Counted from the stretch's first letter, positions 1-6,896 are shown. The stretch is 8,958 bases of DNA from an uncultured Bacteroidales bacterium (GCA_937877465.1 CALFIT010000009.1:1-8958), one strand, 5' to 3'. Notes: generated from the letters alone by a model not told the origin. Numbers and translations are program-made.

Positions 1-1601
1 TCTGCAACAGTCATGATGTCGCGGTCGAGGATCACGAAATCAGCGTCTTTCCCGATTTCAATGCTGCCTTTGCGGGCATCGAGGAAGCAACCTTTGGCCA
101 CCCAAATAGTGATGGAACGCAGGGCTTGTTCGCGGCTGAGGGCGTTCTCCATCTGAAAGCCTTCGGCAGGCGTGCCGTCAAGGTGTTTGCGGGCCACGGC
201 GGCATAGAAGGTATAAATGGGGCTGATGTCCTCGATGGGGAAGTCCGTCCCGTTGACGAGCCAGCCGTTTTGCTGAAGTAATTGTTGGTAGGCGTAGGCG
301 TTATTGATGCGTTGTGCTCCAAGCCGCTCGCCGGCCCAGTCCATGTCGGAGGTGCAATGGGTGCTTTGGATAGAGGGAATGACGGAAAGCTCGCCATAGC
401 GTTCAAAGTCGGCTTCGGCCACCACTTGTGAGTGCTCGATGCGCCAACGGAGGTCGTTTTGACCTTTGAGGTATTCGGAATAGATGTCCAAAATGTGCCG
501 CACGCCGCCGTCGCCGATGGCATGGCAACAGACTTGATAACCGGCATCGAAGGCCTTCTGGCAGACGTGGCGGTAGAAGTCGTCGCTTTCCAGGATGAGA
601 CCTGTGTTTGTCGGGTCGTCGGCGTAGGGTTCGAGCAGTTTCGCCCCGCGTGAGCCTAAGGCCCCGTCGGCATAGATCTTCACGCTGCGGACGGTCAGCC
701 TTTCCTTGTCGATGACGCCTTGGCGCATGAAGTAATCCATCGTCTCGTCGTCGGGGTTGAGCATCGCGTTGACGTGTATCTTGAGCCGTCCGGCTTGTTG
801 CAGGCTGTCGATGAGCCTGATGGTGGCGATGTCTTGTCCCGCGTCGGTGACGCTGGTCAGGCCCACGGCCATGCAGTTCTCCTCGGCCTTCAGCAAGGCT
901 TGGATGCGTTGCTCGGTAGCCATCTTGGGCACCAAGGCCTTGGCGACGTCGGCAAGATTGTCCATCAAAACGCCCGTGCAGCGACCGTCTTTGACGAGTG
1001 CCATGCCGCCGTCCATCTTCGTGTTTGCGTCGATGCCCGCCATGTCGAGCACCTCTTTTGATACCAACACGGCGTGACCGTCCACGCGGGTCAGGAGGAC
1101 TTTCCTGTCGGGGAAGGTCTCGGCAAGTTTCTCGTTGTCAGGGAACTCGGCCCCGTCCCAAAGGTTTTGGTCCCAGCCGCGTCCCAAGAGCCATTCGGCT
1201 GGGTAGAGGCTGTCGTGTACCTTGAGCCGCCCGATGGCTTCGTCGAAACTTTGGCAGCCTTTCAGGTCGGCCCAGCGGATGAGGTTCTCGCCGTAGCCGG
1301 TGAAGTGGCTGTGACCGTCCATGAAGCCCGGATACACCGCATCACCTTGTGCGTCAATGGTTTCCGCGGCTGAATATTGCTGCATGATGGTTTCTTCATC
1401 GCCGACGGCAACAAACTTGCCATCTTTCACGGCGAAGGCCTGTGCCGTGGTGAAATCGTTGTCGACGGCGTAAACCTTGGCGTTATGGACGATGAGATCC
1501 ACAGGTTTTTTTTGGCTGCAAGAAGTGCTCATAAGGACAAGAATTGAAGCGATAATTGCTGGGATGAATTTGTTAAATGTTTGTTTTACAGGCGTTTTCA
1601 T
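1..1601 (-). CDS. YtcJ-like amidohydrolase, predicted lipoprotein (C-terminus beyond window)
   Basis: The gene gives 533 residues before the window edge. It is a metal-dependent hydrolase of the amidohydrolase superfamily (Amidohydro_3, YtcJ-like), which cleaves amide or related C-N bonds; the substrate cannot be read from sequence. Visible metal and catalytic residues are H97 and H99 in DGHSHF, K308 in VKIYADGALGSRGA, H360 in CHAIGDGG, H390 in RIEHSQ and D453 in NGTDFP. The end in the window, GSIEIGKDADFVILDRD, is the usual C-terminal strand, so only about 20-30 residues should be missing. Residues 1-28 form a basic, hydrophobic signal peptide ending STSC, so C28 is probably lipidated and the enzyme lies in the periplasm or outer membrane. 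The ATG at 1601 is chosen because it begins this signal peptide and lies about 30 bp after a -7 element. The family call is firm; the lipobox is not a perfect match. Confidence 0.93.
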   Translation of the reverse strand, partial: MKTPVKQTFNKFIPAIIASILVLMSTSCSQKKPVDLIVHNAKVYAVDNDFTTAQAFAVKDGKFVAVGDEETIMQQYSAAETIDAQGDAVYPGFMDGHSHFTGYGENLIRWADLKGCQSFDEAIGRLKVHDSLYPAEWLLGRGWDQNLWDGAEFPDNEKLAETFPDRKVLLTRVDGHAVLVSKEVLDMAGIDANTKMDGGMALVKDGRCTGVLMDNLADVAKALVPKMATEQRIQALLKAEENCMAVGLTSVTDAGQDIATIRLIDSLQQAGRLKIHVNAMLNPDDETMDYFMRQGVIDKERLTVRSVKIYADGALGSRGAKLLEPYADDPTNTGLILESDDFYRHVCQKAFDAGYQVCCHAIGDGGVRHILDIYSEYLKGQNDLRWRIEHSQVVAEADFERYGELSVIPSIQSTHCTSDMDWAGERLGAQRINNAYAYQQLLQQNGWLVNGTDFPIEDISPIYTFYAAVARKHLDGTPAEGFQMENALSREQALRSITIWVAKGCFLDARKGSIEIGKDADFVILDRDIMTVA

Positions 1602-1631
1602 AATACTATGGTTTTTCGATGAACACGGCCA

Positions 1632-1639
1632 CAAAAGTA
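1632..1639 (-). promoter_or_regulatory. Bacteroidota -7 element for the amidohydrolase gene
   Basis: Read on the minus strand this is TACTTTTG, a full match to the Bacteroidota TAnnTTTG -7 consensus. It predicts a start of transcription near 1625 and a leader of about 25 nt. I see no convincing TTTG -33 element at the usual distance. It lies in the 63-bp gap after the exonuclease stop codon, so the amidohydrolase is probably a separate transcription unit. Confidence 0.55.
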
Positions 1640-1664
1640 ATAAAAACTCCGTAATCTTGAGGGC

Positions 1665-2159
1665 TTACAAAATCTCCCGAGCAATCCAAGCGCAGGCCTC
1701 GGCATCGGCTAAGGCGTGGTGGTGGTTGAACTCACGGAAGCCGCAGGCTTCGGCCACAGTGTGCAATTGGTGGTTGGGAAGCTGTTTGCCAAAGTGTTTG
1801 CGCGAGGCGCGACAGGTGCAGAAGAACTGATAGTCAGGATAATCCATCTGGTAGCAGCGCATCACGGCACGGAGGCAGCCTTCGTCGAAAGGGCTGTTGT
1901 GCGCCACCAAAGGCAGGCCTTCGATTAGCGGCTCTATTTGTTGCCAAACGTAGGGAAACACAGGCGCGTCCTCTGTGTCCTCGCGGGTGATGCCATGGAC
2001 GAGTGTGTTCCAATAAAGGTAATAGTTCGGCTCAGGCTGGATGAGCGAGTAGAACGAATCCACAAACTCGCCCTCGCGTACGATGACCACACCAACACTG
2101 CACACGCTGGTGCGTGCGTTGTTGGCGGTTTCGAAATCGATGGCGGCGAAGTTGTTCAT
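1665..2159 (-). CDS. DEDDh-family 3'-5' exonuclease (DnaQ-like)
   Basis: A 164-residue, single-domain 3'-5' exonuclease of the RNase T/DnaQ superfamily, expected to trim DNA or RNA 3' ends in the cytoplasm. All three Exo motifs are visible: Exo I AIDFETAN with D8 and E10, Exo II AHNSPFDEGCL with D92, and Exo III HHALADAEA with H147 and D152, which makes it the DEDDh type. The length fits a stand-alone exonuclease rather than a polymerase subunit. The frame stays open further upstream, to 2234, but Exo I begins only at residue 5 of the ATG at 2159, and that ATG overlaps the upstream stop codon as ATGA. I therefore start it at 2159, with translational coupling to the WYL remnant. It has no recognisable promoter of its own and is probably read through from the RhuM-Fic promoter. 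Confidence 0.9.
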   Translation of the reverse strand: MNNFAAIDFETANNARTSVCSVGVVIVREGEFVDSFYSLIQPEPNYYLYWNTLVHGITREDTEDAPVFPYVWQQIEPLIEGLPLVAHNSPFDEGCLRAVMRCYQMDYPDYQFFCTCRASRKHFGKQLPNHQLHTVAEACGFREFNHHHALADAEACAWIAREIL

Positions 2160-2323
2160 TTTGCCTTGTATTGGTTCCACATCCGTTTTACTGTGCCAGC
2201 CAATTCCTTCCGCAGCCAAAGCGGTTCGAGCCACCGCCGGTTGATTTCCTTCAAGGTGATTTTCTTGGCGCGATAGATTGTTTCTACGAGCCAGACGTAT
2301 TTGTTGACTTGGTTTTTGGACAT
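2156..2323 (-). pseudogene. Internally deleted WYL-domain regulator, 55 codons
   Basis: The short frame runs from ATG at 2323 to TGA at 2156-2158. Its first 32 residues (MSKNQVNKYVWLVETIYRAK, then KITLKEINRRWL) match the helix-turn-helix start of Bacteroidales WYL-domain transcription regulators. Its last 23 or so (EPLWLRKELAGTVKRMWNQY and a few more) resemble the closing segment of the same family, usually written VEVLEP..LR. The roughly 250-280 residues that should lie between, including the WYL ligand-binding domain, are absent. Both ends stay in one frame, so this looks like an in-frame internal deletion rather than a frameshift. The start is 5 bp after the Fic stop codon and the stop overlaps the exonuclease ATG. 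It could be a translated mini-protein, but it lacks most of the DNA-binding domain and should not work as a regulator. The family assignment is from recognition of the two ends. Confidence 0.65.
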
Positions 2324-2328
2324 GGCTA

Positions 2329-3306
2329 TTAGTTTTTCTGATTGATAAGGTTCACCACCACTTTCACCATCACGTCCTTTTCCTCAGGCTTGCTCTCAGC
2401 AATCATCAAGGTCAGTGCGACCAAGGTGTTGTCTGCAATTCGTTTGCTGCCATCCTCGCGATAGAGGATGCCGTTGTTGTTGAGGAACCAAAGGAATAGT
2501 GTGGCGGCAATGCGTTTGTTGCCGTCGCTGAACGAATGGTTCTTGGTGACGAGATACAGCAACATGGCCGCTTTTTCTTCCACGCTCGGATAAAGATCTT
2601 CGCCGCCAAAGGTCTGATATATTTGACCGATGCTACTTTTGAAGGAATCGTCTTTCTCATTGCCGAACAGAGAACTGCCGCCAAACTTCTCACGCAATGC
2701 AGCTATGGCTTGCATGGCGTTGTCGTAAGTCGCTTGAAATTTCTCCTCTTGGGTGGTTTCTTTGACTCCTAACCGTTGATAATCATAATCGTCCAGCGTG
2801 TCGAGGGCGTATGTGTAGTCCACCACGATGTCAAACAAGGCTTGGTTTTCGTCGTTTTTCAGCAAGGGTTGGTTCTGGATGGTCCGGCCCACCATTTGTA
2901 CCAATTGCCGCAGTTCCCCGATTTGGCTTCGACGGATTTTCTCGTTAACGGCGTAGCCTTTTAGCAGATAGTCTTTCAGCACTTTGTTGGCCCATTGCCG
3001 GAACTGAACACCACGCTGGCTTTTGACGCGGTAGCCTACGGAGATGATGACATCGAGGTTGTACATGATGGTTTCATATTGTTGAAGTCCATCATGCCCC
3101 ATATGTGCAAATTTTGCACATGTGCTAAATTCGTTCAATTCTCCTTCTTTATATACATTACGGATATGGCGCCCAATTACGGTTCTGTCTTTCTGAAACA
3201 GTTCTGCCATTTGTGCCTGAGTCAGCCAAACGGTTTCATTCTCCATCCTTACATCAATGGCAGTCTGGCCGTTGTCGGTTTGGTATATGACAATTTGGTT
3301 TTCCAT
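2329..3306 (-). CDS. RhuM-family / Fic-domain fusion protein
   Basis: 325 residues. The first ~120 residues are the RhuM-like virulence domain found in many Bacteroidales mobile regions, with typical blocks WLTQAQMAELF (27-37), STCAKFAH and YNLDVIISVGYRVKSQRGVQ (82-101). Residues ~155-320 form a Fic/Doc domain with the catalytic loop HSFSDGNKRIA beginning at H257. The N-K-R ending, instead of the N-G-R of AMPylating Fic enzymes, is closer to Doc, which phosphorylates targets, so the chemistry (AMP or phosphate transfer to a protein) is open. The ATG at 3306 is used because the conserved N-terminus begins there and a -7 element lies just upstream; an in-frame codon at 3360 would lie within the upstream hairpin. 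No separate antitoxin gene is visible beside it. It probably acts as a toxin-like or defence-linked modifier in the cytoplasm; that role is inferred. Confidence 0.9.
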   Translation of the reverse strand: MENQIVIYQTDNGQTAIDVRMENETVWLTQAQMAELFQKDRTVIGRHIRNVYKEGELNEFSTCAKFAHMGHDGLQQYETIMYNLDVIISVGYRVKSQRGVQFRQWANKVLKDYLLKGYAVNEKIRRSQIGELRQLVQMVGRTIQNQPLLKNDENQALFDIVVDYTYALDTLDDYDYQRLGVKETTQEEKFQATYDNAMQAIAALREKFGGSSLFGNEKDDSFKSSIGQIYQTFGGEDLYPSVEEKAAMLLYLVTKNHSFSDGNKRIAATLFLWFLNNNGILYREDGSKRIADNTLVALTLMIAESKPEEKDVMVKVVVNLINQKN

Positions 3307-3324
3307 GGGGTTGGTTTTATGCTG

Positions 3325-3332
3325 CAAAGATA
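3325..3332 (-). promoter_or_regulatory. Bacteroidota -7 element for the RhuM-Fic gene
   Basis: On the minus strand this reads TATCTTTG, a perfect TAnnTTTG match, about 18 bp before the RhuM-Fic ATG. Transcription would start near 3318, giving a very short leader. A clear -33 TTTG is not present at the normal spacing; that position is occupied by the hairpin at 3342-3362. Confidence 0.6.
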
Positions 3333-3333
3333 A

Positions 3334-3362
3334 CAAAAAGATTGTGCCGAATTGATGCACAA
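3334..3362 (-). terminator. Hairpin plus T-run after the DUF262 gene
   Basis: On the minus strand TTGTGC and GCACAA form a 6-bp stem around a 9-nt loop (ATCAATTCG), followed by TCTTTTTG. It lies about 42 bp after the DUF262 stop codon and just before the RhuM-Fic -7 element, where a rho-independent terminator would be expected. The stem is short, so termination may be weak. The same hairpin recurs at 6872-6898, so it may instead be a dispersed REP-like repeat. Confidence 0.45.
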
Positions 3363-3403
3363 CCTTTAAATATAGACAATTATGGGAAGGAATGTTATGT
3401 GCA

Positions 3404-5089
3404 TCAGCACTCTTTAAGCAAGAAGTCCACTAACTTCTCAGTACGTTTTGCAATTATCGGTTTGTCCCATTTGTGGTCTTCAGCAGTCAATTCTACAATC
3501 TCACGTTGCTGGTAAAGATGTTCGTATGTGCTTCTTTTGAGTTCAAACGGCTTGTTACCGATAGACTCGTTGTGTGGGGCCGAGAGCAATAGGAAATTCC
3601 CTAAACGGTACATGTAGTTGTCCCAAAAGTCTTGGTCGTAGGTATCATAGCCGGCGGCTTCTTTTTCTCCGTTTTGGGTTTGCGGTGCGATATGTTCCAA
3701 ATGAGGCTTCTCAATACTGTTGAACAGGATTGGTGAATAGCCCTTGCCGAATGACTTTATCAGATGGTTCTCGTATCTCCAAAGGACTATTTTCGCTAAC
3801 CAATGACTGTTTTGGTACCAATTCCCTGATGCGGCGTTGCTGAGTTCTTCGTTGTTCCAATAGTGCCACCACCAGTTTTCGTTTGTCTTCATCCAATTGA
3901 TTCTTCCGATAACATCGTTTGGCGACTTTCCGAGCTTTTCAAACACATCATTCAATCGGGAACGCATATCGGCACGAGTGCCCACTATCGCATCGCGAAG
4001 CACCAAGTCGCCAAGAGCCTTCGCCATGCGTACGATGTCGCATGATTCCATGCCGTTTGAATACGCTTTGATGAAGAAAGGCAGGACGATATAATACCGT
4101 CCACAGAGCAAGGCGCTTTCGATATCGACATCTCTTTTGCTGTCTTCAAGCAGTTGTTCAAGATTGGTGAAGGTGTCGGCCAAGGAATGGGTGAATCGCA
4201 TGATGAAGTCTAATCGGTCGGGCTGTTTCAACGCCTTATCCACTTCTTCCATGGCATTGTCGCGCCAAAGGGAATTGAAGTACACCTGCATCGTCCGGGC
4301 AAGCACATCGTCTTCATCCACGAAATCCTCAATCCTTGAGATGTTCAGATAGATGTTCTCAAACCTCTCTTTCACTTCCTGAATCATGCTTTCGGCATCC
4401 ATGCCGCCATAAAGATGCAGGTTGTACATGAATTGGGCTTTTATGATTTCAAGATTTGAAGGCTTCTTGCCTCTGTTGTTCTGGAAAATGAACATCTGTA
4501 TGCCCTCAGATTCGGAGTTGACGATATGGGTCGTGCACGCAGCATTTGCCACGGCGTTTACAAGTTTCCCGGTAGTATCCAATCCTAATCGGTTTAGTTG
4601 GGAATACAAATAATCGTATGCTTTCGTGATACGCTTTCCCGATGTCGTCTTGATGCCATACAAATCGTGTTTGGTTTGGTCAATCACATAGTCACGCATG
4701 AGCATGTTGTCGTATGCCACGGTGGAAAAACGGTAGGTGCTGTTTCGTTTCACCATGTCCTCGTACATCTCTTGCTCTGTTTCATCCCATTTTCCGTTTT
4801 CTTTCTTCAAACGGAATGCAGCCGCGAGGAATATGCTGATGGTCGAAAGGCGTTGCTGCCCGTCGATGACAGCAAAATCATGTGCGTCTCTTTGCTCGAA
4901 CAGGAAATGCCCGAAGTAATAAGGGGCCGGGCTTCCCGACTTGATGTAATCCAACAGGTCGTTGAGGAAAGTGTTCACGTGTCCGTTGTCGTTTTTGTCG
5001 GTAGTGGCCCACGAGTATGCCCGCTGGTAATCCGGCACCGCGATTCGGTTGCCTGAAAACAAGTCGTTGATGGTTGTTTTTGCTTCCAT
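3404..5089 (-). CDS. DUF262/DUF1524 protein, GmrSD-like type IV restriction family
   Basis: 561 residues with the single-chain GmrSD layout. The N-terminal DUF262 (GmrS, ParB/Srx-fold NTPase-like) part shows VPDYQRAYSW at 18-27, FGHFLFEQR at 59-67, DGQQRLSTI at 76-84 and FIFQNNRGKKPSNLEIIKAQ at 200-219. The C-terminal DUF1524 (GmrD) part is an HNH-type nuclease with LEHIAPQT at 464-471 (H466) and LGNFLLLS then NESIGNKPFELKRSTY at 496-522. In known members NTP hydrolysis is coupled to cutting of modified phage DNA. Both active-site regions are present, so the protein looks intact. It starts 2 bp after the stop codon of the coiled-coil membrane protein, so the two are surely cotranscribed and probably act together. 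The target modification and the role of the partner cannot be read from the sequence. Confidence 0.92.
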   Translation of the reverse strand: MEAKTTINDLFSGNRIAVPDYQRAYSWATTDKNDNGHVNTFLNDLLDYIKSGSPAPYYFGHFLFEQRDAHDFAVIDGQQRLSTISIFLAAAFRLKKENGKWDETEQEMYEDMVKRNSTYRFSTVAYDNMLMRDYVIDQTKHDLYGIKTTSGKRITKAYDYLYSQLNRLGLDTTGKLVNAVANAACTTHIVNSESEGIQMFIFQNNRGKKPSNLEIIKAQFMYNLHLYGGMDAESMIQEVKERFENIYLNISRIEDFVDEDDVLARTMQVYFNSLWRDNAMEEVDKALKQPDRLDFIMRFTHSLADTFTNLEQLLEDSKRDVDIESALLCGRYYIVLPFFIKAYSNGMESCDIVRMAKALGDLVLRDAIVGTRADMRSRLNDVFEKLGKSPNDVIGRINWMKTNENWWWHYWNNEELSNAASGNWYQNSHWLAKIVLWRYENHLIKSFGKGYSPILFNSIEKPHLEHIAPQTQNGEKEAAGYDTYDQDFWDNYMYRLGNFLLLSAPHNESIGNKPFELKRSTYEHLYQQREIVELTAEDHKWDKPIIAKRTEKLVDFLLKEC

Positions 5090-5091
5090 GG

Positions 5092-6156
5092 TTATGTGTT
5101 TTTGTCAATTCTGTAATCATTTTTGTGCTTTTCTCTCCATTGGGTCATTCGAGGGAAGAGGTCGTTTTCAAAGAAGTTCTTGATGTCGTTTTCGGAATCT
5201 CTTTTGCTGAAAACCTTGATTTCACATCTTCCATCATCAGATATTGGAAGGTCTTGGTATTCTTTCCAGATGTCATCGCTGAGAAGGTTTTTGGTTGCTT
5301 CTTTCTTGTTCTTCCTCAAAAAAAGCAGGACACTGATGGTTTCGTCAGTATTAAACACCGAATCGCAGCAAAGGGAGTTTTCGGCCGGGTCTTTCCTAAA
5401 CGCTTCGCCATCAAAGTTCAAATACAGTTCGTGGACCAAAGTGCGCTTGCCATAAATCCATTGGCGGAAGCATGGGGCTTTGATGTTTTGCTTGAGTTTC
5501 TTAATCCATTCATAGGTGTTGATGCTTTCCACGCTATTGCCTTTTTCGTAAACGGTTATGGATTTGAAATTGTCAACGGCATCCGTTCTGTTTTGTTTGT
5601 TGTCTTCGGCAAGTTCCGTCTCTTTTTTCTTGTATAATTCCTCCCTGAAAGTCTCATTGATGGCAAACATCTCCTCCAAAAGGTTGAAGTCTTCGTTTGG
5701 CTTGTTGATATTCCTTACGATGTTTGCCACGTGCTTGCTGATTTCTTTGATATGCTCTGAAGAGGTGTGCATGTCGATGAATGAGACTTGGAATTGGAGG
5801 TCTATCACTTCTTCCTTGTCGATTTTGTTGTCGCGGATGATTTCGTTTAATTTATGGAGAAACTCCTGATAGATGCGCAGTTTTTCCTCATACACCTTGG
5901 CTTCTTTTTCTTTTTCCTGCTCAATGGCTGCTTGCCCTTCTATGAGTTTTGCCTGGCTTTGGGTCTGCAGCCTCAGCAAAATTGAGGTGATGAATGCAGC
6001 GATGACAGCACCCGCCAATGCAGCAAAAAGTTGCGAGGCAATTTCCGTTTCGAGCCATGAATGTGAAATCCATGCCAAAATAATAAAGGCAATGAGCAGA
6101 AAGACACCGATGAAATAAAGGATTGGTGTCAGTTTGTTTTTGTTTTGCTTTTCCAT
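5092..6156 (-). CDS. Two-TM coiled-coil protein, partner of the DUF262 gene
   Basis: 354 residues; I do not recognise the family. Two hydrophobic helices lie at about 11-30 (PILYFIGVFLLIAFIILAWI) and 41-61, separated by a short loop. After them comes a charged heptad-like helix (about 66-110, rich in Q, E and K) that should form a coiled coil, a further mostly helical stretch to about 200, and a soluble domain (about 205-345) containing WIKKLKQNIKAPCFRQWIYG and a C-C pair at 263-264. No catalytic motif is evident. The large C-terminal part is probably cytoplasmic, with the protein anchored in the inner membrane as a homo-oligomer. The ATG at 6156 follows an unusually good Shine-Dalgarno sequence. 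Codon and base use is AT-rich like its neighbours in this operon. Cotranscription with the GmrSD-like nuclease suggests a sensor, anchor or effector role; this is inference. Confidence 0.85.
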   Translation of the reverse strand: MEKQNKNKLTPILYFIGVFLLIAFIILAWISHSWLETEIASQLFAALAGAVIAAFITSILLRLQTQSQAKLIEGQAAIEQEKEKEAKVYEEKLRIYQEFLHKLNEIIRDNKIDKEEVIDLQFQVSFIDMHTSSEHIKEISKHVANIVRNINKPNEDFNLLEEMFAINETFREELYKKKETELAEDNKQNRTDAVDNFKSITVYEKGNSVESINTYEWIKKLKQNIKAPCFRQWIYGKRTLVHELYLNFDGEAFRKDPAENSLCCDSVFNTDETISVLLFLRKNKKEATKNLLSDDIWKEYQDLPISDDGRCEIKVFSKRDSENDIKNFFENDLFPRMTQWREKHKNDYRIDKNT

Positions 6157-6164
6157 GAATCCAT

Positions 6165-6170
6165 CCTCCT
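6165..6170 (-). promoter_or_regulatory. Strong Shine-Dalgarno site before the coiled-coil protein
   Basis: Minus-strand AGGAGG sits 8 nt before the ATG at 6156. Bacteroidota genes mostly lack such a site, so this supports the chosen start and may hint at an origin outside the phylum or at unusually strong translation. Confidence 0.6.
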
Positions 6171-6195
6171 ATTCCCATCGATGACTAATTTCTTT

Positions 6196-6474
6196 TTATC
6201 GGCTGTCGTAGGTGTAAATCATCTTATTGCGACGGAAATTGACAGAGTTCCCGGCCACATTTCGGAATTCGCCAAGTGACGATTCCCAGTTGTGAGCGAT
6301 TTCTTTCAACTTGTCATCCATCGTGTAGAACATTTTGTTTCTTCTAAACACGATGAAGGTTCCACTGAATCCCATCAGTTCTCCCAAAGAGCTCTCCCAA
6401 TTGTGGGAGATTTCCTTGCCTTGTTCATTCAAGACATAGTACATTTTGTTCTTGTAAATAATGTCTGCAATCAT
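6196..6474 (-). CDS. Small protein with 37-residue tandem repeats
   Basis: 92 residues made of two full 37-residue units (8-44 and 45-81) and an 11-residue partial third (82-92). Each unit begins (K/R)NKM(Y/F/I)Y and contains HNWESSLGE followed by a G-x3-F type turn (GFSGTFIVF, VAGNSVNF). This looks like a short beta-rich repeat protein of the kind seen in Bacteroidales genomes; I do not know its function. It has no signal peptide and no membrane helix. It ends 39 bp before the start of the coiled-coil membrane protein and is probably the first gene of the same operon, though a passenger role is possible. The ATG at 6474 starts just before the first repeat. The repeat regularity on the protein level makes it a real gene. 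Confidence 0.75.
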   Translation of the reverse strand: MIADIIYKNKMYYVLNEQGKEISHNWESSLGELMGFSGTFIVFRRNKMFYTMDDKLKEIAHNWESSLGEFRNVAGNSVNFRRNKMIYTYDSR

Positions 6475-6539
6475 TTCTCATTACCCTAATTCGTGACGGG
6501 CGCAACTTCTTGTTTATGTGCTTCCTCTAACGGGTTTCC

Positions 6540-6780
6540 GCATTTCCGCCGTGTCCAATTACAAAAAGGGAGAACACGGAATCCCTTTGTCATTTCCTCG
6601 GTTCGGCTCTGGTGGGCCTTGAAGCGAAACAAGCAAAGCGGCCTGTGCCCTCCAAAGAGGCTACAAACCTGCCAATGACTTGTTCGGGCTTCAAAGGTTG
6701 AATTTACCAGATTTAACCGAGCCGAAAGGTCAGCAAGAGTGCTATATGTCAACCCGCAAGAGCAGAATGCCGTTGCGAAT
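6540..6780 (-). ncRNA. Candidate structured RNA or long operon leader
   Basis: No convincing gene lies at 6475-7017. This part folds into nested helices. The outer helix pairs 6602-6609 with 6719-6726 (8 bp, perfect). The inner helix pairs 6617-6633 (CCTTGAAGCGAAACAAG on the plus strand) with 6679-6697, about 16 pairs with two bulges. The apical part holds a CCTC-GAGG hairpin (6649-6660). A further 6-bp hairpin with a 19-nt loop pairs 6549-6554 with 6574-6579. A minus-strand -7 element at 6787-6794 would start an RNA near 6780 that runs through this fold, either as a free RNA (a long rod like 6S-type RNAs) or as a ~300-nt leader of the 92-residue gene. The strand is not proven, since the helices exist on both. 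Frames open across the region look non-coding. Confidence 0.4.
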
Positions 6781-6786
6781 TTGCCG

Positions 6787-6794
6787 CAAAGATA
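6787..6794 (-). promoter_or_regulatory. Bacteroidota -7 element upstream of the structured region
   Basis: The minus strand reads TATCTTTG, a perfect TAnnTTTG match, with TTTG 15 bp further upstream as a possible -33 element at shorter than usual spacing. It is the only good promoter seen upstream of the operon at 6474-3404, so it may drive the structured RNA, the operon, or both. Confidence 0.5.
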
Positions 6795-6854
6795 AACATT
6801 TCCATGAAACAAACTGTTTTTTGACATATTTTCAGACCGCTTTTTGTTTTTCAC

Positions 6855-6896
6855 GCCGCAAAGAAAACAAAAGCCTGTGCCGAATTGAAGCACAGG
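6855..6896. repeat. REP-like repeat, copy B (partner at 3321-3363)
   Basis: This is the second copy of the 42-43 bp repeat, in direct orientation to copy A. Together they bracket about 3.5 kb that contains the DUF262 operon and its structured leader. This copy lies about 120 bp from the start of the Y1 transposase gene, as expected if the repeat family is recognised by that enzyme. Confidence 0.6.

Larger units (their letters stand above)
3321..3363. repeat. REP-like repeat, copy A (partner at 6855-6896)
   Basis: This 43-bp stretch aligns with 6855-6896 in the same orientation, with one 1-nt gap and about seven mismatches. The shared core on the plus strand is TGTGCCGAATTGA, then one variable base, then GCACA, preceded by GC(T/C)GCAAAGA(T/A)AACAAAA. 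The base pair next to the conserved stem is T-A here and C-G in the other copy, so pairing is kept while sequence changes. Part of the similarity (CAAAGATA) is also promoter consensus. Confidence 0.6.

Noticed and set aside
432..1373. Several plus-strand open frames over the amidohydrolase gene
   Set aside because: They are antisense shadows of a GC-rich gene whose own frame is continuous and has all active-site motifs.
2160..2234. A longer exonuclease starting at 2234
   Set aside because: The extra 25 codons overlap the WYL remnant in another frame, and that frame gives the recognisable WYL tail. Exo I starts right after the ATG at 2159.
3307..3360. A longer RhuM-Fic start at 3360
   Set aside because: It lies in the hairpin and upstream of the -7 element; the conserved N-terminus begins at 3306.
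6733..6763. Two direct copies of GCAAGAG 24 bp apart
   Set aside because: They are too short and too few to be a meaningful repeat or a CRISPR; no CRISPR array was seen anywhere in the window.
6486..6893. A 135-codon minus-strand open frame across the intergenic region
   Set aside because: It begins inside the 6872-6898 palindrome, crosses the promoter at 6787-6794 and the nested helices, and its translation is rich in cysteine and arginine with no domain character. Overlapping plus-strand frames are equally unconvincing.
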